This document shows positions 9,001-16,744 of a DNA stretch of 64,000 nucleotides, piece after piece. Location: positions 211,001 to 275,000 of the forward strand of contig MFFN01000006.1 in NCBI GenBank assembly GCA_001777915.1. The letters run 5' to 3'. Origin of the DNA: Candidatus Edwardsbacteria bacterium RifOxyA12_full_54_48. GTDB taxonomy: Bacteria > Edwardsbacteria > AC1 > EtOH8. The number at the start of each line of letters is the position of its first letter. The first letter of the stretch is position 1. Made by a program: the position numbers and the translations under genes. Under the pieces are notes generated by a model. It had not been told where the DNA came from. It was given only the letters and a program-made list of their open reading frames with translations, and searched no databases.

Positions 9001-10004
9001 CCGTTCTGGGGGCAGACGATAAGCTTGCTTATGGTGACGCCGTCCCTGGTGCCAAAAGAGCCGGTCATGGACATCGACCAGATATCCCTGGTGTCGCCGG
9101 ATTCCTCCTGGCCGGGGCCGGGGTGGACCAGGATCAGGCCGTCGGCCACACCGTTATTGTCCTGGTCGTAATCCACCGAGGCATCGGCTCCATTCAGCGC
9201 CGGAGTGTAGTAGGTGGATGATGGAGCGCCGCCGGAGGCCACTGCGTTCGCTCTGGTAATGCCGGTGGCCACGATAGCGGAAACGCTGCCATACCACCAG
9301 CACTTTTTATAGGTGAAATCGTAGTAGTAGTTGCTCATCCCGCCCACCCCGGTGGAATCCGGGACATAGGGGGAGATGGAGTCGCCGAAGGCCAGGAACC
9401 AGAAGAACTTGGTGTTGGCCAGGGCGTGGTTGTTGGTCGCGGTGGCATCGTAGGGGAAGCGGCCGTAGGGATTCTGGCCGGCCTTCTCGGTGCCGGAATA
9501 CCAGGCAAAGGTGCTGTCGGAGAAGTCGCCCAGCACCATGTTCATGTAATTACGTCCGGAGGCCGCCTTGGTGGGATTCTCCTTGGTGCCGCCCACCCCG
9601 TAAAGCATATCGGTTGACCACTTGTGGCGGGTATCCAAGGGAACATTGATGATCCGGTTGGCATTATAGGGAATGGCCGCCACGGCCGCGGCGCTGGGCC
9701 GCAAATGCCTGGTATAAGGACAAGCGGTTTTGTTGGCCCTGAGATTGGTGGCCACCAGCAGACCGTTCTCCTGCTTGGCATAGGTCCACCAGCCGTCCTT
9801 GTCCTGGATGATGGAATAGCCATCGGCATCCTCGGCAAAGTGGAAGTGTTCATCGCCCTTGAGGACGCCCACAAAGGACGATCCGTCGGGCTGATTCAGC
9901 CTTACCGGCCGGGGTTTAGCCGGAATGGCAAAGCTGGTGCCGGCTATGGCCACGATCATGATGATCGCTAAAACCATAGTCAGAAATCTGAACCTTGACT
10001 GCAT
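6009..10004 (-). CDS. Secreted M6-family (immune inhibitor A-like) metalloprotease with FlgD-like sorting domain
   Basis: A 1331-residue protein. ATG at 10004 is chosen because AAAGGAGC lies just upstream and a signal peptide begins there (MQSRFRFLTMVLAIIMIVAI...SFA); the frame extends 22 codons further without a signal-peptide-like start. The N-terminal domain has the M6 hallmark DGYSIIQDKDGWWTYA. The zinc motif HEMFH lies at residues 342-346, followed by GGPDLYDYG and WSLMDNGSW. A three-unit TTGCCG microsatellite at about 8285-8300 encodes Gly-Asn repeats. The C-terminus contains an FN3-like domain and a FlgD-like Ig module (YPNP...YNLLGEEV...NGVYFYKL...KMMVLR). That module directs secretion and anchoring in T9SS-like systems. 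Likely an extracellular protease acting with the neighbouring C25 enzyme. Confidence 0.92.
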   Translation of the reverse strand: MQSRFRFLTMVLAIIMIVAIAGTSFAIPAKPRPVRLNQPDGSSFVGVLKGDEHFHFAEDADGYSIIQDKDGWWTYAKQENGLLVATNLRANKTACPYTRHLRPSAAAVAAIPYNANRIINVPLDTRHKWSTDMLYGVGGTKENPTKAASGRNYMNMVLGDFSDSTFAWYSGTEKAGQNPYGRFPYDATATNNHALANTKFFWFLAFGDSISPYVPDSTGVGGMSNYYYDFTYKKCWWYGSVSAIVATGITRANAVASGGAPSSTYYTPALNGADASVDYDQDNNGVADGLILVHPGPGQEESGDTRDIWSMSMTGSFGTRDGVTISKLIVCPQNGQLGVFAHEMFHQIGGPDLYDYGYSGTPWGEWSLMDNGSWNGIEGGDQPSFPGGHLVYDVDGAIGSIDGWLTSGAVGNTDSISSAYRGDGQYTIAALDSSGEARRGNPTSGIRLWRVRNMAFRDSGQVFFVELRSRTPPYEIGTSESGLIITHIDTRMGLQTRFNDGPPCEKYYYSWVEQPGFNPNINYAAGDSNFPRNPSNACYSANDFSAGGYTENAIDSLSSPNCKTNRGAGNGNGNGPWIYDVSAEGPTMTFRVARTGLVTAPSVGYVSVVVKDPIVVNTANNNNAMLDPWETDTLKVTFRNTGTAITAGARCSLYVVSGGAYVESISPLTTVTVGSGALATNAEAQSGPFVVKIKKDVPKFTDIVFGVIFRSTTPAYSTTSNFGLRVSGLQVVKSYDFTDIRVGGTTWGYRIQPSSVAILADTLFLCNANLDNATFQTRIYAVKKNTTNSPLVGGVGGDTIRSANNHGPWHSAAHYGGGIDIDNAKNLWISLQDSIIQTNRATTHVSGFLAPNCSWGGTPMKRIRGIAMGPAVIDTFGPNLIAGDSLWAYWQNYEMYSESLMVYSKPASGTAVKRYGYSWDDDGASANTINGKGEWWNGRALEYDGSSIWTSSVWMNYLFRRSAVNATTQDIMPGPSSYGSYGTYGSAIEATNAAGVPYAPVGSAAFVPGAAGTRFYLYCASMDEGKIYKVDMTDFVLPTPPDSVKVTDTGADNRLDWWKSNDDAQKVAQYIIYRQAPGTTTPPSSADERIRVQNVYGGPATHTWTDVGAGAKIAYVYTIKTLNYYGEGTWGASVSAPLIPTAVELTEFACVLSGGNAVTINWQTASEMDNYKWELERSVDNESFTNVWSIDVDGTNPYGDKYSYTDKVPSVGVYYYRLVDVSKTGEKTYHGPISVVVGSVYALAQNYPNPIGNRPTTIKYSLKNPGQTSLKIYNLLGEEVKTLVNAKQDANFYTIHWDGRDNQGQTVSNGVYFYKLNSGEFNATKKMMVLR

Positions 10005-10263
10005 CTTTTGCTCCTTTAAAATTAATTTTTGTTTAAAAATTCTTAGATAATTGCTATTAAATATATGCATTAATTATGCCATACATATAATTAATATTAA
10101 TTAATGTCTAATCTTTTGAAAATCAATATGTTGCTTTATTTATTACCCGTCTCATATTTTCGATCAACTGGATGATTTTGTGCAAATATTACCTTTATAT
10201 ATGTATATATTATTATCTCTTTGTTATTCAATTAATTAGAATATGCGCATAAATTGCATTATG
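10005..10263. other. AT-rich intergenic region upstream of the M6 protease gene
   Basis: A 259-bp stretch far more AT-rich than the genes around it. It presumably contains the M6 promoter and the 3' end of the membrane/TPR transcript. I could not settle on promoter boxes because many A/T hexamers fit, and no clear hairpin terminator is present. Confidence 0.5.
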
Positions 10264-12384
10264 TCATTTTTTGTACTGAAGGATATCTCTAAGATTTTTA
10301 GCTGACTCGGAGTTCGGGTCAATTTTTGCGCCTTTTTGCCAATATTTCATGGCTCCCGCCCTGTTGCCGGACTTCATCTCGATCATCCCCAGGCGGTTAT
10401 AAGGCCAGGCATCTCCCGGGGTAACCTTGGTGGCAATGGTATAAAGCCTGATCGCTTCCTTGGTATCCCCCTTGGCCTCCATCAAATACCCCCAATTGGT
10501 GTAGGCCAGCCCCAGGTTCACGTCAATTTTGACCGCCTTTTTATAAGATTCGACGGCCTCGCCCACCCTTCCTTGTCTTAAATAAGCATTGCCCAGATTA
10601 TTATACATCATCGCATTATATGGATCGATCTTTATGACCTTTTGGAACTCCCGCTCGGCCATCTTGGCATCGTTGTGATAGAAGAAATAATTTCCCGCCA
10701 GGGTGTGCGGCATCAACAGGGTTGTATCTTCGGCAATTCTCCTGGTCAGTTCCCCCAGAAACAATTTCGGCTCCAGGCTGAAATCCGGGACTGCCGGATT
10801 GACATATTGGTAACTGTATCGGTCGATCATGTTTTTATACTTTTCGGCTCTGCGGACATACACCAGGCAGGCATCATCCCAAAACACCAGGGCCCATCCC
10901 CCGGTGGAGATGATCTTTTTATTGAAGCGGTCAAAATCCTCGGTCTGGCTGGTCTTGGCATAGGGCAGGAACAGCCAGTCGATGCCGTATTTATCCAGCA
11001 GGCCCAGATCGCCCCCCAGGATCCTGAAATGATCCTGCAGGACCCGGATGCCGAAATAGGGCCCGATCCGGCCGTCCACGAACACCGGGATCTCCTTCCA
11101 TAACAGGTATCCGCCGATGTCAAAATCGTTGAAGACCTTTCCGCCCTCCCGGTGCTGTTTGATAAAATCCGCCGCCTTATCGGAATACATCCGGGGCTTC
11201 CACCCCAGCTCCACCCTCTGCCAGATATGCTTTCCGGTCCGCTGGTACAGCCCGGCCCCGGTCAGAACCAACAGAACCAACCCAGCAAACAATACGTTTT
11301 GCGGAATCCTGAATTTTGAATTCGTAATTTTAAATTTTGAATTTAATGCACTGAACGCCCCCTGCCAGTGCCAGCCCACCCCTATCAGGGTGATGAAGAC
11401 CTGCAGCCATAGAAAGCGGGCATAGCCGATGGCCCAGTAGGTGAATAATATCCAAAGAAGCAGAAAAGAGAATTTCAGTCTTCTCCAGCCTATCAATATC
11501 CCGATAGCCGAAAATACGATCCATATCATTCCGTATATCACCAGGGGCTCCCGGGAGAAGCCGGGAGACAGCAGCGGCTGATATTCCAAAAGGCTGGAGG
11601 TTATCTGGGCATCTGCCTTTTGCAGCTCCGGCCGGAAGTAATAGCTCAGCGTCAGCCAGACATTGTCAAACCCATAGGGGTTCAGGCCGGTAACGGCAAA
11701 GCCAGCCACAAAGGAAACGACCGGTTTTTTGACAAGACCCCAAGCTTTCTTTCGGAAGGCGAAGATGATTTCATCAAAAAGATACAATCCGATGATGAAG
11801 ATCCCGAAGACATAGGTCAGGTGAACATTGGCCCACAGGATCATCAGCCCCATAATGCCCGACAAAAACGCCGGATACTTTATTTTGCCGGCCCGGTTGA
11901 TCTCCAGCCAGAAAATGAGCAGCACCAGGAAGAAGAACGAAAATATCTGGATCCGTTCGCCAAAACCGTAACTGGATGCCAGCAGGGCCAGGACTGCCGT
12001 GATAAAAGCAATATGGGGCGAGACCCTTTTCAGCTTCATGGTGTACAAAGCCAGCCCGAAAGTCATGACCAGCAAAGCAGCTTTGAAAAGTATTATGCCG
12101 TTGATGCCCCACAGCGAAAATAACCCGTAAAATATCAGGCTGGAGAACCATTCATGCATCAGCCATGGCTGGCCATAAGCCGTGTGGCTCCACAGGTCTG
12201 CCGTGGGGGCCTGGCCGGTCTGGGCCACGTACCGGCCGGTGGCCAGCATGATGTACAGGTCGGGGTCGGAGGCCGGGTAGATGGCGGCCGCCAGGGCCAG
12301 GCCCGCCACCAATACCAAAGCGACAACCCAGTGCCAGTTGCAACTTGCTTCGGGAGTTTCTATCCCGGTTTTATTTTTTTTCAT
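10264..12384 (-). CDS. Polytopic membrane protein, GT-C-like, with C-terminal TPR repeats (paralogue)
   Basis: 706 residues from ATG at 12384; an ATG at 12399 would add five residues, and neither has a clear ribosome site. Both starts overlap the end of the GNAT-like gene, suggesting coupling. The layout matches the protein at 3236-5314: DPDLYIMLATGRYVAQTG and WSHTAYGQPWLMHEW in the first loop, about ten membrane segments, a VFVDGRIGPYF motif in the extracytoplasmic part, then four TPRs at the C-terminus. An AT-rich mini-repeat is embedded in frame at 11303-11345. As the last gene of the biosynthetic operon it may transfer or polymerise the product at the membrane; that is inference. Confidence 0.6.
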   Translation of the reverse strand: MKKNKTGIETPEASCNWHWVVALVLVAGLALAAAIYPASDPDLYIMLATGRYVAQTGQAPTADLWSHTAYGQPWLMHEWFSSLIFYGLFSLWGINGIILFKAALLVMTFGLALYTMKLKRVSPHIAFITAVLALLASSYGFGERIQIFSFFFLVLLIFWLEINRAGKIKYPAFLSGIMGLMILWANVHLTYVFGIFIIGLYLFDEIIFAFRKKAWGLVKKPVVSFVAGFAVTGLNPYGFDNVWLTLSYYFRPELQKADAQITSSLLEYQPLLSPGFSREPLVIYGMIWIVFSAIGILIGWRRLKFSFLLLWILFTYWAIGYARFLWLQVFITLIGVGWHWQGAFSALNSKFKITNSKFRIPQNVLFAGLVLLVLTGAGLYQRTGKHIWQRVELGWKPRMYSDKAADFIKQHREGGKVFNDFDIGGYLLWKEIPVFVDGRIGPYFGIRVLQDHFRILGGDLGLLDKYGIDWLFLPYAKTSQTEDFDRFNKKIISTGGWALVFWDDACLVYVRRAEKYKNMIDRYSYQYVNPAVPDFSLEPKLFLGELTRRIAEDTTLLMPHTLAGNYFFYHNDAKMAEREFQKVIKIDPYNAMMYNNLGNAYLRQGRVGEAVESYKKAVKIDVNLGLAYTNWGYLMEAKGDTKEAIRLYTIATKVTPGDAWPYNRLGMIEMKSGNRAGAMKYWQKGAKIDPNSESAKNLRDILQYKK
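11303..11345. repeat. In-frame AT-rich mini-repeat (GAATTC/AAATTTT type)
   Basis: A run of alternating GAATTTT/AAATTTT/GAATTCG units sits inside the membrane/TPR gene and is translated as NSKFKITNSKFRI between two membrane segments. A non-coding relative lies at 47939-47973. The paralogue at 3236 has no such residues at the equivalent place, which supports a later insertion. Confidence 0.5.
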
Positions 12385-13399
12385 CGTTTTTAAATACATG
12401 CGGAGTTGGATATTTTTTTCGATAACTGAAAATATCGGTTTTTTTAATTATTTGATTTATCAGACAATTAGTATGTCTGACCAGAAGGAACCTTTCGCGC
12501 GGATAGCCCCCAATCCTCATTTTGCTCAACTCTGCGGTCTGTCCCAAGTTTACTTTATCAAATTTATTTTCGATGGCAAACCTTATTATCGCCAGTAAAA
12601 GATTGTTGTATATGCTTAACTCTTCATTCAATCGATCGTTAAAACCTCCAAAAAGGAAATACAGATACCTCCCCTGCGGCACCAAGAAAGCCCAGGCCAA
12701 GACGGCGGCATCCAGTTCCAGGCCTAAAATATAACTTTTAGTGGGAAATTTTGTAAAAAATTCACGGGGTAAAACAATCGAGTGATATCTCCGGGCAACA
12801 TCTACATACAAAGAATATGTTTTCTCATCAAGACTGTCGGGCGGAATAGTTAAAGATCGCAACTTGCATCCTATCCGTAATGCATCAGTCACTCTGGATT
12901 TATAATCTGAACGGATGGCCCCAAGATATTCAGCGAAAGAACCCCACCTGACATCAAAATCAACGGTAGGATAATGCCTTCGCCACGACCAGCCATCTAT
13001 CTCCGGCTCAGGCTCACTAAACCCGCTTATTAACTGGAACCCCCCGCCAAAACTGTCCATCACTTCCGCCACGTCTTCAACCCGTCCAATATCCGAGAAC
13101 GCCGGATCGGTGCTGAACGGCATTGACAGGGAACATACGGTTGCCGGTTGGTGGACAGTGATCGGCCCCGCGGTAAAGGGAAGTTCGGGACGGCACACCG
13201 GGCCGGCCAGGGGTTTCCCGCCGGGTCTCCTCAGCCAAAAATATTTTTGCTCCAGGGGGCTGTATAAAAACAGATGCTGGAGAATGGATGTTTTGTTTAA
13301 AATATCATCCTCCCGATATAACATATCCCACTCTTCGGGCAGTTCATCCGGACGGTCGAATACTTTTATTTCAGCTTTATTTTTTAAATGCTTTGACAT
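12371..13399 (-). CDS. GNAT/FemAB-like N-acyltransferase
   Basis: A 342-residue soluble protein from ATG at 13399, overlapping the methyltransferase upstream by 23 bp. The C-terminal half carries features of BioF2-like/FemAB-type acyltransferases: a YKSRVTDALRIG helix, LYVDVARRYH, then AFLVPQGRYLYFLFGG followed by NNLLLAIIRFAIENKFDKVNLGQ. Relatives transfer amino acids or acyl groups from tRNA or CoA donors to cell-surface polymers. In this operon it would suit addition of an acyl or aminoacyl group to a glycan or lipid intermediate. Base composition is somewhat AT-richer than the genes upstream. The substrate is unknown. Confidence 0.65.
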   Translation of the reverse strand: MSKHLKNKAEIKVFDRPDELPEEWDMLYREDDILNKTSILQHLFLYSPLEQKYFWLRRPGGKPLAGPVCRPELPFTAGPITVHQPATVCSLSMPFSTDPAFSDIGRVEDVAEVMDSFGGGFQLISGFSEPEPEIDGWSWRRHYPTVDFDVRWGSFAEYLGAIRSDYKSRVTDALRIGCKLRSLTIPPDSLDEKTYSLYVDVARRYHSIVLPREFFTKFPTKSYILGLELDAAVLAWAFLVPQGRYLYFLFGGFNDRLNEELSIYNNLLLAIIRFAIENKFDKVNLGQTAELSKMRIGGYPRERFLLVRHTNCLINQIIKKTDIFSYRKKYPTPHVFKNDEKK

Positions 13400-14177
13400 A
13401 GATCATAACCGAATTTGAGATGTGCGGGATCATTGTTATCGGACCGTCATAACTGAACTGAATTTTATGAAAGCCCGATTTATCCAGCCAGCCCTTCAGT
13501 CTTTTTTGCTTATATCTTTTCAACGGATGATATTTTTCATCCTCCTCTCGAGGGAGCAAGATGTCCCTTGATCTTATCAGTGCGGACTCCCTGGTTTTGA
13601 CACCCGGGAAATAATCCCGGGCCGATAAAATGTGCACCGGCCAGAACGGCAATTCCCAAGGGCTGTGTTGGCGCAACGTTGTCAGCAACAGCATTCCTCC
13701 GGGCTTCATTGCCCTTGATACACTCCGAATATATTCGCATGGATCATCGGCTGTCTGCAGAACCCCGAACAGCAAAATAACATCAAATATGCCTGGTTTA
13801 AAAGGCAAATTAGACACATCTCCGCCGACCAGGCCCCAAATTTGCCGGTTATCGCTATGAGGGTTTACTTTAAGTGCTTTCAGCGAAAAGTCGAGGCCCA
13901 CCATATTGCAGCCAGGTTTCGATAACCGGTCAAAGTATAATCCCGGACCGCAGCCCAGGTCGGCGATCAGTAGATTTTTCAGGCCGCGGGGATAATGCCG
14001 CCTTAAGTTCTGCTCCAGGTATTTTCGCTGATTATCTACGATATAGGCATACCACCAACTTGAGCGCTGCCAATCGGGGATGTCCATAATAGCCAGTTGG
14101 TCGAATTTCCGGTGCCAGTATTTTTCCGATTCCTCCAAAATTTCCTCCCGTGATTTCAATCTGCCGGGCAAAGGCAA
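13377..14177 (-). CDS. Class I SAM-dependent methyltransferase
   Basis: A protein of up to 266 residues. The SAM-binding motif I is clear (LLIADLGCGPGLYFDRL), followed by VGLDFSLKAL and the motif IV region IFDVILLFGVLQTADDP, typical of the Methyltransf_11 group. No early ATG exists. The first TTG (14177) directly follows the stop of the upstream ATP-grasp gene; a second TTG at 14138 is preceded by a much better ribosome site (GGGAGGAAATT), so the true protein may be 13 residues shorter. The product is probably a tailoring enzyme of the same pathway as its neighbours. Confidence 0.8.
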   Translation of the reverse strand: MPLPGRLKSREEILEESEKYWHRKFDQLAIMDIPDWQRSSWWYAYIVDNQRKYLEQNLRRHYPRGLKNLLIADLGCGPGLYFDRLSKPGCNMVGLDFSLKALKVNPHSDNRQIWGLVGGDVSNLPFKPGIFDVILLFGVLQTADDPCEYIRSVSRAMKPGGMLLLTTLRQHSPWELPFWPVHILSARDYFPGVKTRESALIRSRDILLPREEDEKYHPLKRYKQKRLKGWLDKSGFHKIQFSYDGPITMIPHISNSVMIYVKAFKK

Positions 14178-15338
14178 TTAATTTCGTATGATCCTTTTCA
14201 ATTTCAGGTCCGCTATATTCTTCATATGCCGAATCTCCGGTCGGCAGTCACCTATGTCGAATATTCTGGCGGTATTATTGCTATTCCGCAGCTGGCGTAG
14301 GAACGGATTTCGCCAGGGCATGAACCGCTCCTTGGCCCATTCGTCAAAATAGACCCAATAAAAACCAGAACGGGCGATCCTGGGTTCCCCGAGGTGGGCG
14401 CCCATGGCCAGTTGAACGGCGGTTTCGGCCAAACTAACTCCCGCCATTTGGGAAACCCTCTGTCCCAGACCGTAGCGGGGATTGAACTCGATGAACTGAA
14501 ACTCTCCGGTATCCCAGTTGCGCATGAACTCGATGTCGCAGATGCCGGAATAATTTATCTGCCTTAAAAATCTCATCCCGGCGTCGTATAACTCCTGATG
14601 ATATATGGTCCGGATCATCACCCCGCTGCCGTAGGGTTGGGGATCGGCCTTGAGCTTCTGGGCCATGCAGACGGCAAAGGGCATCCCGTCCTTGACCGAC
14701 GCTCCGAATAAAAACTGATTATAGTCAACTCCGGGGATCACTTTTTGTATCATTGGTTTGAAACCCAAGCCGATTATTCTATTGCAAGCCTTCCTCAATT
14801 CTTGGTCGGTATTGACCACAATGACCTTTTCTCCCAGCGCGTCCCGGAAGGGCATTGATTTTGGGGAAAATCTGGCCTTGACCACCGCCGGAAACCTGAC
14901 ATTATTTGCCGGCGCATTATTCTCATCCAATATCGAGCTTTGGGGTATGGCGATCCCCGCCGATACCGCCATTTGCAGCTGGTTCCATTTGTCCAGCAGG
15001 GCGTCCATCACCTCCAGGGGGCAGGCCAGCATTTTGAATTGCCGGGACAGTTCCTCCCGGTTATGCGAGACCCATCGGCGATACCCGTCGCTGGCACCAA
15101 TGAGTACCCTGTCTCCCGGGATATCCCCTGCCAGACCAACCAGGCCGGCCAGCAACGACTGCGAATCCTGCTGCGGCAACGGCAATATGCGGCCGGTCAC
15201 GCCTTTAGCCCGGATCGCTATATCGTTTTTCGAATAGCCGATCACCACCACCGGATAGCCGGCATCACGCAGTTCCCGGGCCATCTCCAACCCCAGAAAA
15301 TTACCTTCCAATATGAATACTGTCGGTTTCATCATCAT
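14178..15338 (-). CDS. ATP-grasp carboxylate-amine ligase-like enzyme
   Basis: 386 residues. The N-terminus is a nucleotide-binding-like preATP-grasp domain (VFILEGNFLGLEMARELRDA). The central ATP-grasp fold has FPAVVKARFSPKS and the C-terminal metal/ATP site GICDIEFMR...FQFIEFNPRYGLGQ, with the Glu and Asn that coordinate Mg-ATP. The family joins a carboxylate to an amine or thiol through an acyl-phosphate. Together with the decarboxylase, acyltransferase and methyltransferases around it, it suggests amide-bond formation in a tailoring pathway. Start: the first of three consecutive ATGs; which one is used cannot be decided. It follows a 185-bp gap filled by a repeat. Confidence 0.75.
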   Translation of the reverse strand: MMMKPTVFILEGNFLGLEMARELRDAGYPVVVIGYSKNDIAIRAKGVTGRILPLPQQDSQSLLAGLVGLAGDIPGDRVLIGASDGYRRWVSHNREELSRQFKMLACPLEVMDALLDKWNQLQMAVSAGIAIPQSSILDENNAPANNVRFPAVVKARFSPKSMPFRDALGEKVIVVNTDQELRKACNRIIGLGFKPMIQKVIPGVDYNQFLFGASVKDGMPFAVCMAQKLKADPQPYGSGVMIRTIYHQELYDAGMRFLRQINYSGICDIEFMRNWDTGEFQFIEFNPRYGLGQRVSQMAGVSLAETAVQLAMGAHLGEPRIARSGFYWVYFDEWAKERFMPWRNPFLRQLRNSNNTARIFDIGDCRPEIRHMKNIADLKLKRIIRN

Positions 15339-15376
15339 TTTTCATTGTTATTAATGGAGTCAATAAATAAGTAACA

Positions 15377-15547
15377 TTTTTTATTAGGAATCCATGAAGC
15401 CCTGAGTACTAAACTGTGGGAACCCTGATTGATTCCTGCTTTCCGCTCCTACGCTTTGCTTCGGCGCACAAGCTGGCTTCCTTATAAAATAAATTCGTTT
15501 CCCTTAGAGTGCTATGCTTCAAATTAAGTGACCTGGTTAATAACAAT
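15377..15547. repeat. Dispersed element, copy A (about 170 bp)
   Basis: Matches copy B at 44385-44528 along its length. Shared blocks are TATTAGGAATCCATGAA, GATTGATTCCTGC, CTTATA(A/G)AATAAATTCGTTT and GGTTAATAACAAT. Copy A has about 25 extra bases (a CGCTTTGCTTCGGCG hairpin-like insert). AGGAATC and GATTCCT form an internal inverted pair. Its right end overlaps the final codons of the decarboxylase gene. No coding capacity is seen. Confidence 0.75.
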
Positions 15548-16744
15548 TAATTTCGGCCGGGCGAAAGAGAACTCGGTCTCCATGGGAACGAAATAGGCCC
15601 CGGCGCCTTCTATGCAGATCATATCTCCAATTTCCAGTTCCGGCAACTTGGCCCCGGCAAACAGCCGGTCCCAGGGCATGCAGGTGGGGCCAATGATATC
15701 GTAGACTTTATATTGGCACTTCCCCTTGTTCCCCAAGACGGATAATTTTCTGGTCTCCCCCACCAATGGCCCGGCGGCGCCCACCCGGCCGCCGTCGACA
15801 ATGGCATAATTTTTCCTGCCGGACTGGCGCAAGCCCACCACTTTTACCGCCAGGACCTGGGCGTTCCCGGTGATCAGTCGTCCCGGCTCGGCCCACATTT
15901 CCAGATCATTCAAGCCATATTGGGCCAGAGCTTGGTGAAAATATCCGGCGGCTTCCCCCATTATCTTAAATCCATCATCGGGGCCGGCCACCGGGGCCGG
16001 CCAGGGCCGGCCAAAGAACCTCAGCCAAGCCTGCTCCCACAGCGTCAGCAAGCGCATGTCCTTGCCGGGAAAGCCGCCGCCGATGTCCAGGGCCCTGATA
16101 TCGGTTCCCAGTTTTCGGTTTATGGTTCCGATGAAGGCCAGACATTCATCTACCGCCCGACGATAGGCTGAGAGATTGCTGCTGCCCAGATGGAAATGGA
16201 TGGTCTTGAGATCAAGTTTTTTATTAGCGCATATTTTTTCGGCCATGGCACAGGCCGAACCGTCTTTGATGATATGTCCGAACTGGCCCTGCCAGCCCAC
16301 CGATGGCCGCACCCGCAGCCCCAGTCCGATCTTGTATTCGACATCCTTTGACAGCTGATTGACGATATCCAGCTCCTGCGGGGCATCTATGTTTATGCAT
16401 TTGATCTTTTTCTGCACTGCCGTCTGCAGGGCCGCCGGAGATTTGTAGATCCCGTTGAAGACGATCCTGTCCGGAGACACCCCCAGAGAAAGAGCCAGGT
16501 TCAGTTCCCGCTCCGAGATCACCTCGGCCCCGGCCCCGTTCTGGTGCAGAACCTTCAGAGCCTGCGGTACCGGATTGGTCTTGTAGGAATAGAAGATATT
16601 ATCCTGCCAGCCATGCCGGGCCAATATTTCCCGGGCCCGGCCCATGTTGCCGGCCAGCATCTGTGTGGAGGCAATCTCCAGCGGAGTGCCGTGTTCTTCG
16701 ACAGCCTCTTTTATCATCTCCTCAGTGAACATATCTGTCCTCAT
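15524..16744 (-). CDS. PLP-dependent amino acid decarboxylase (alanine racemase-fold, DapDC/ODC group)
   Basis: 406 residues from ATG at 16744, preceded by AGGACGG. Fold-type III signatures are all present: PLP-binding Lys55 in FYSYKTNP, HFHLGSSNLS, the phosphate loop LDIGGGFPG, EPGRLITG, and the substrate-side Cys in GPTCMPWDRL. The C-terminal GAGAYFVPMETEFS resembles the conserved GAGAY of the group. Family members decarboxylate diaminopimelate, ornithine, arginine or carrier-bound amino acids. The biosynthetic neighbourhood argues for a specialised substrate rather than housekeeping LysA, as no lysine genes are nearby. The last eight codons coincide with the edge of the dispersed element at 15377-15547, so the C-terminus may be altered. 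Confidence 0.85.
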   Translation of the reverse strand: MRTDMFTEEMIKEAVEEHGTPLEIASTQMLAGNMGRAREILARHGWQDNIFYSYKTNPVPQALKVLHQNGAGAEVISERELNLALSLGVSPDRIVFNGIYKSPAALQTAVQKKIKCINIDAPQELDIVNQLSKDVEYKIGLGLRVRPSVGWQGQFGHIIKDGSACAMAEKICANKKLDLKTIHFHLGSSNLSAYRRAVDECLAFIGTINRKLGTDIRALDIGGGFPGKDMRLLTLWEQAWLRFFGRPWPAPVAGPDDGFKIMGEAAGYFHQALAQYGLNDLEMWAEPGRLITGNAQVLAVKVVGLRQSGRKNYAIVDGGRVGAAGPLVGETRKLSVLGNKGKCQYKVYDIIGPTCMPWDRLFAGAKLPELEIGDMICIEGAGAYFVPMETEFSFARPKLIVINQVT

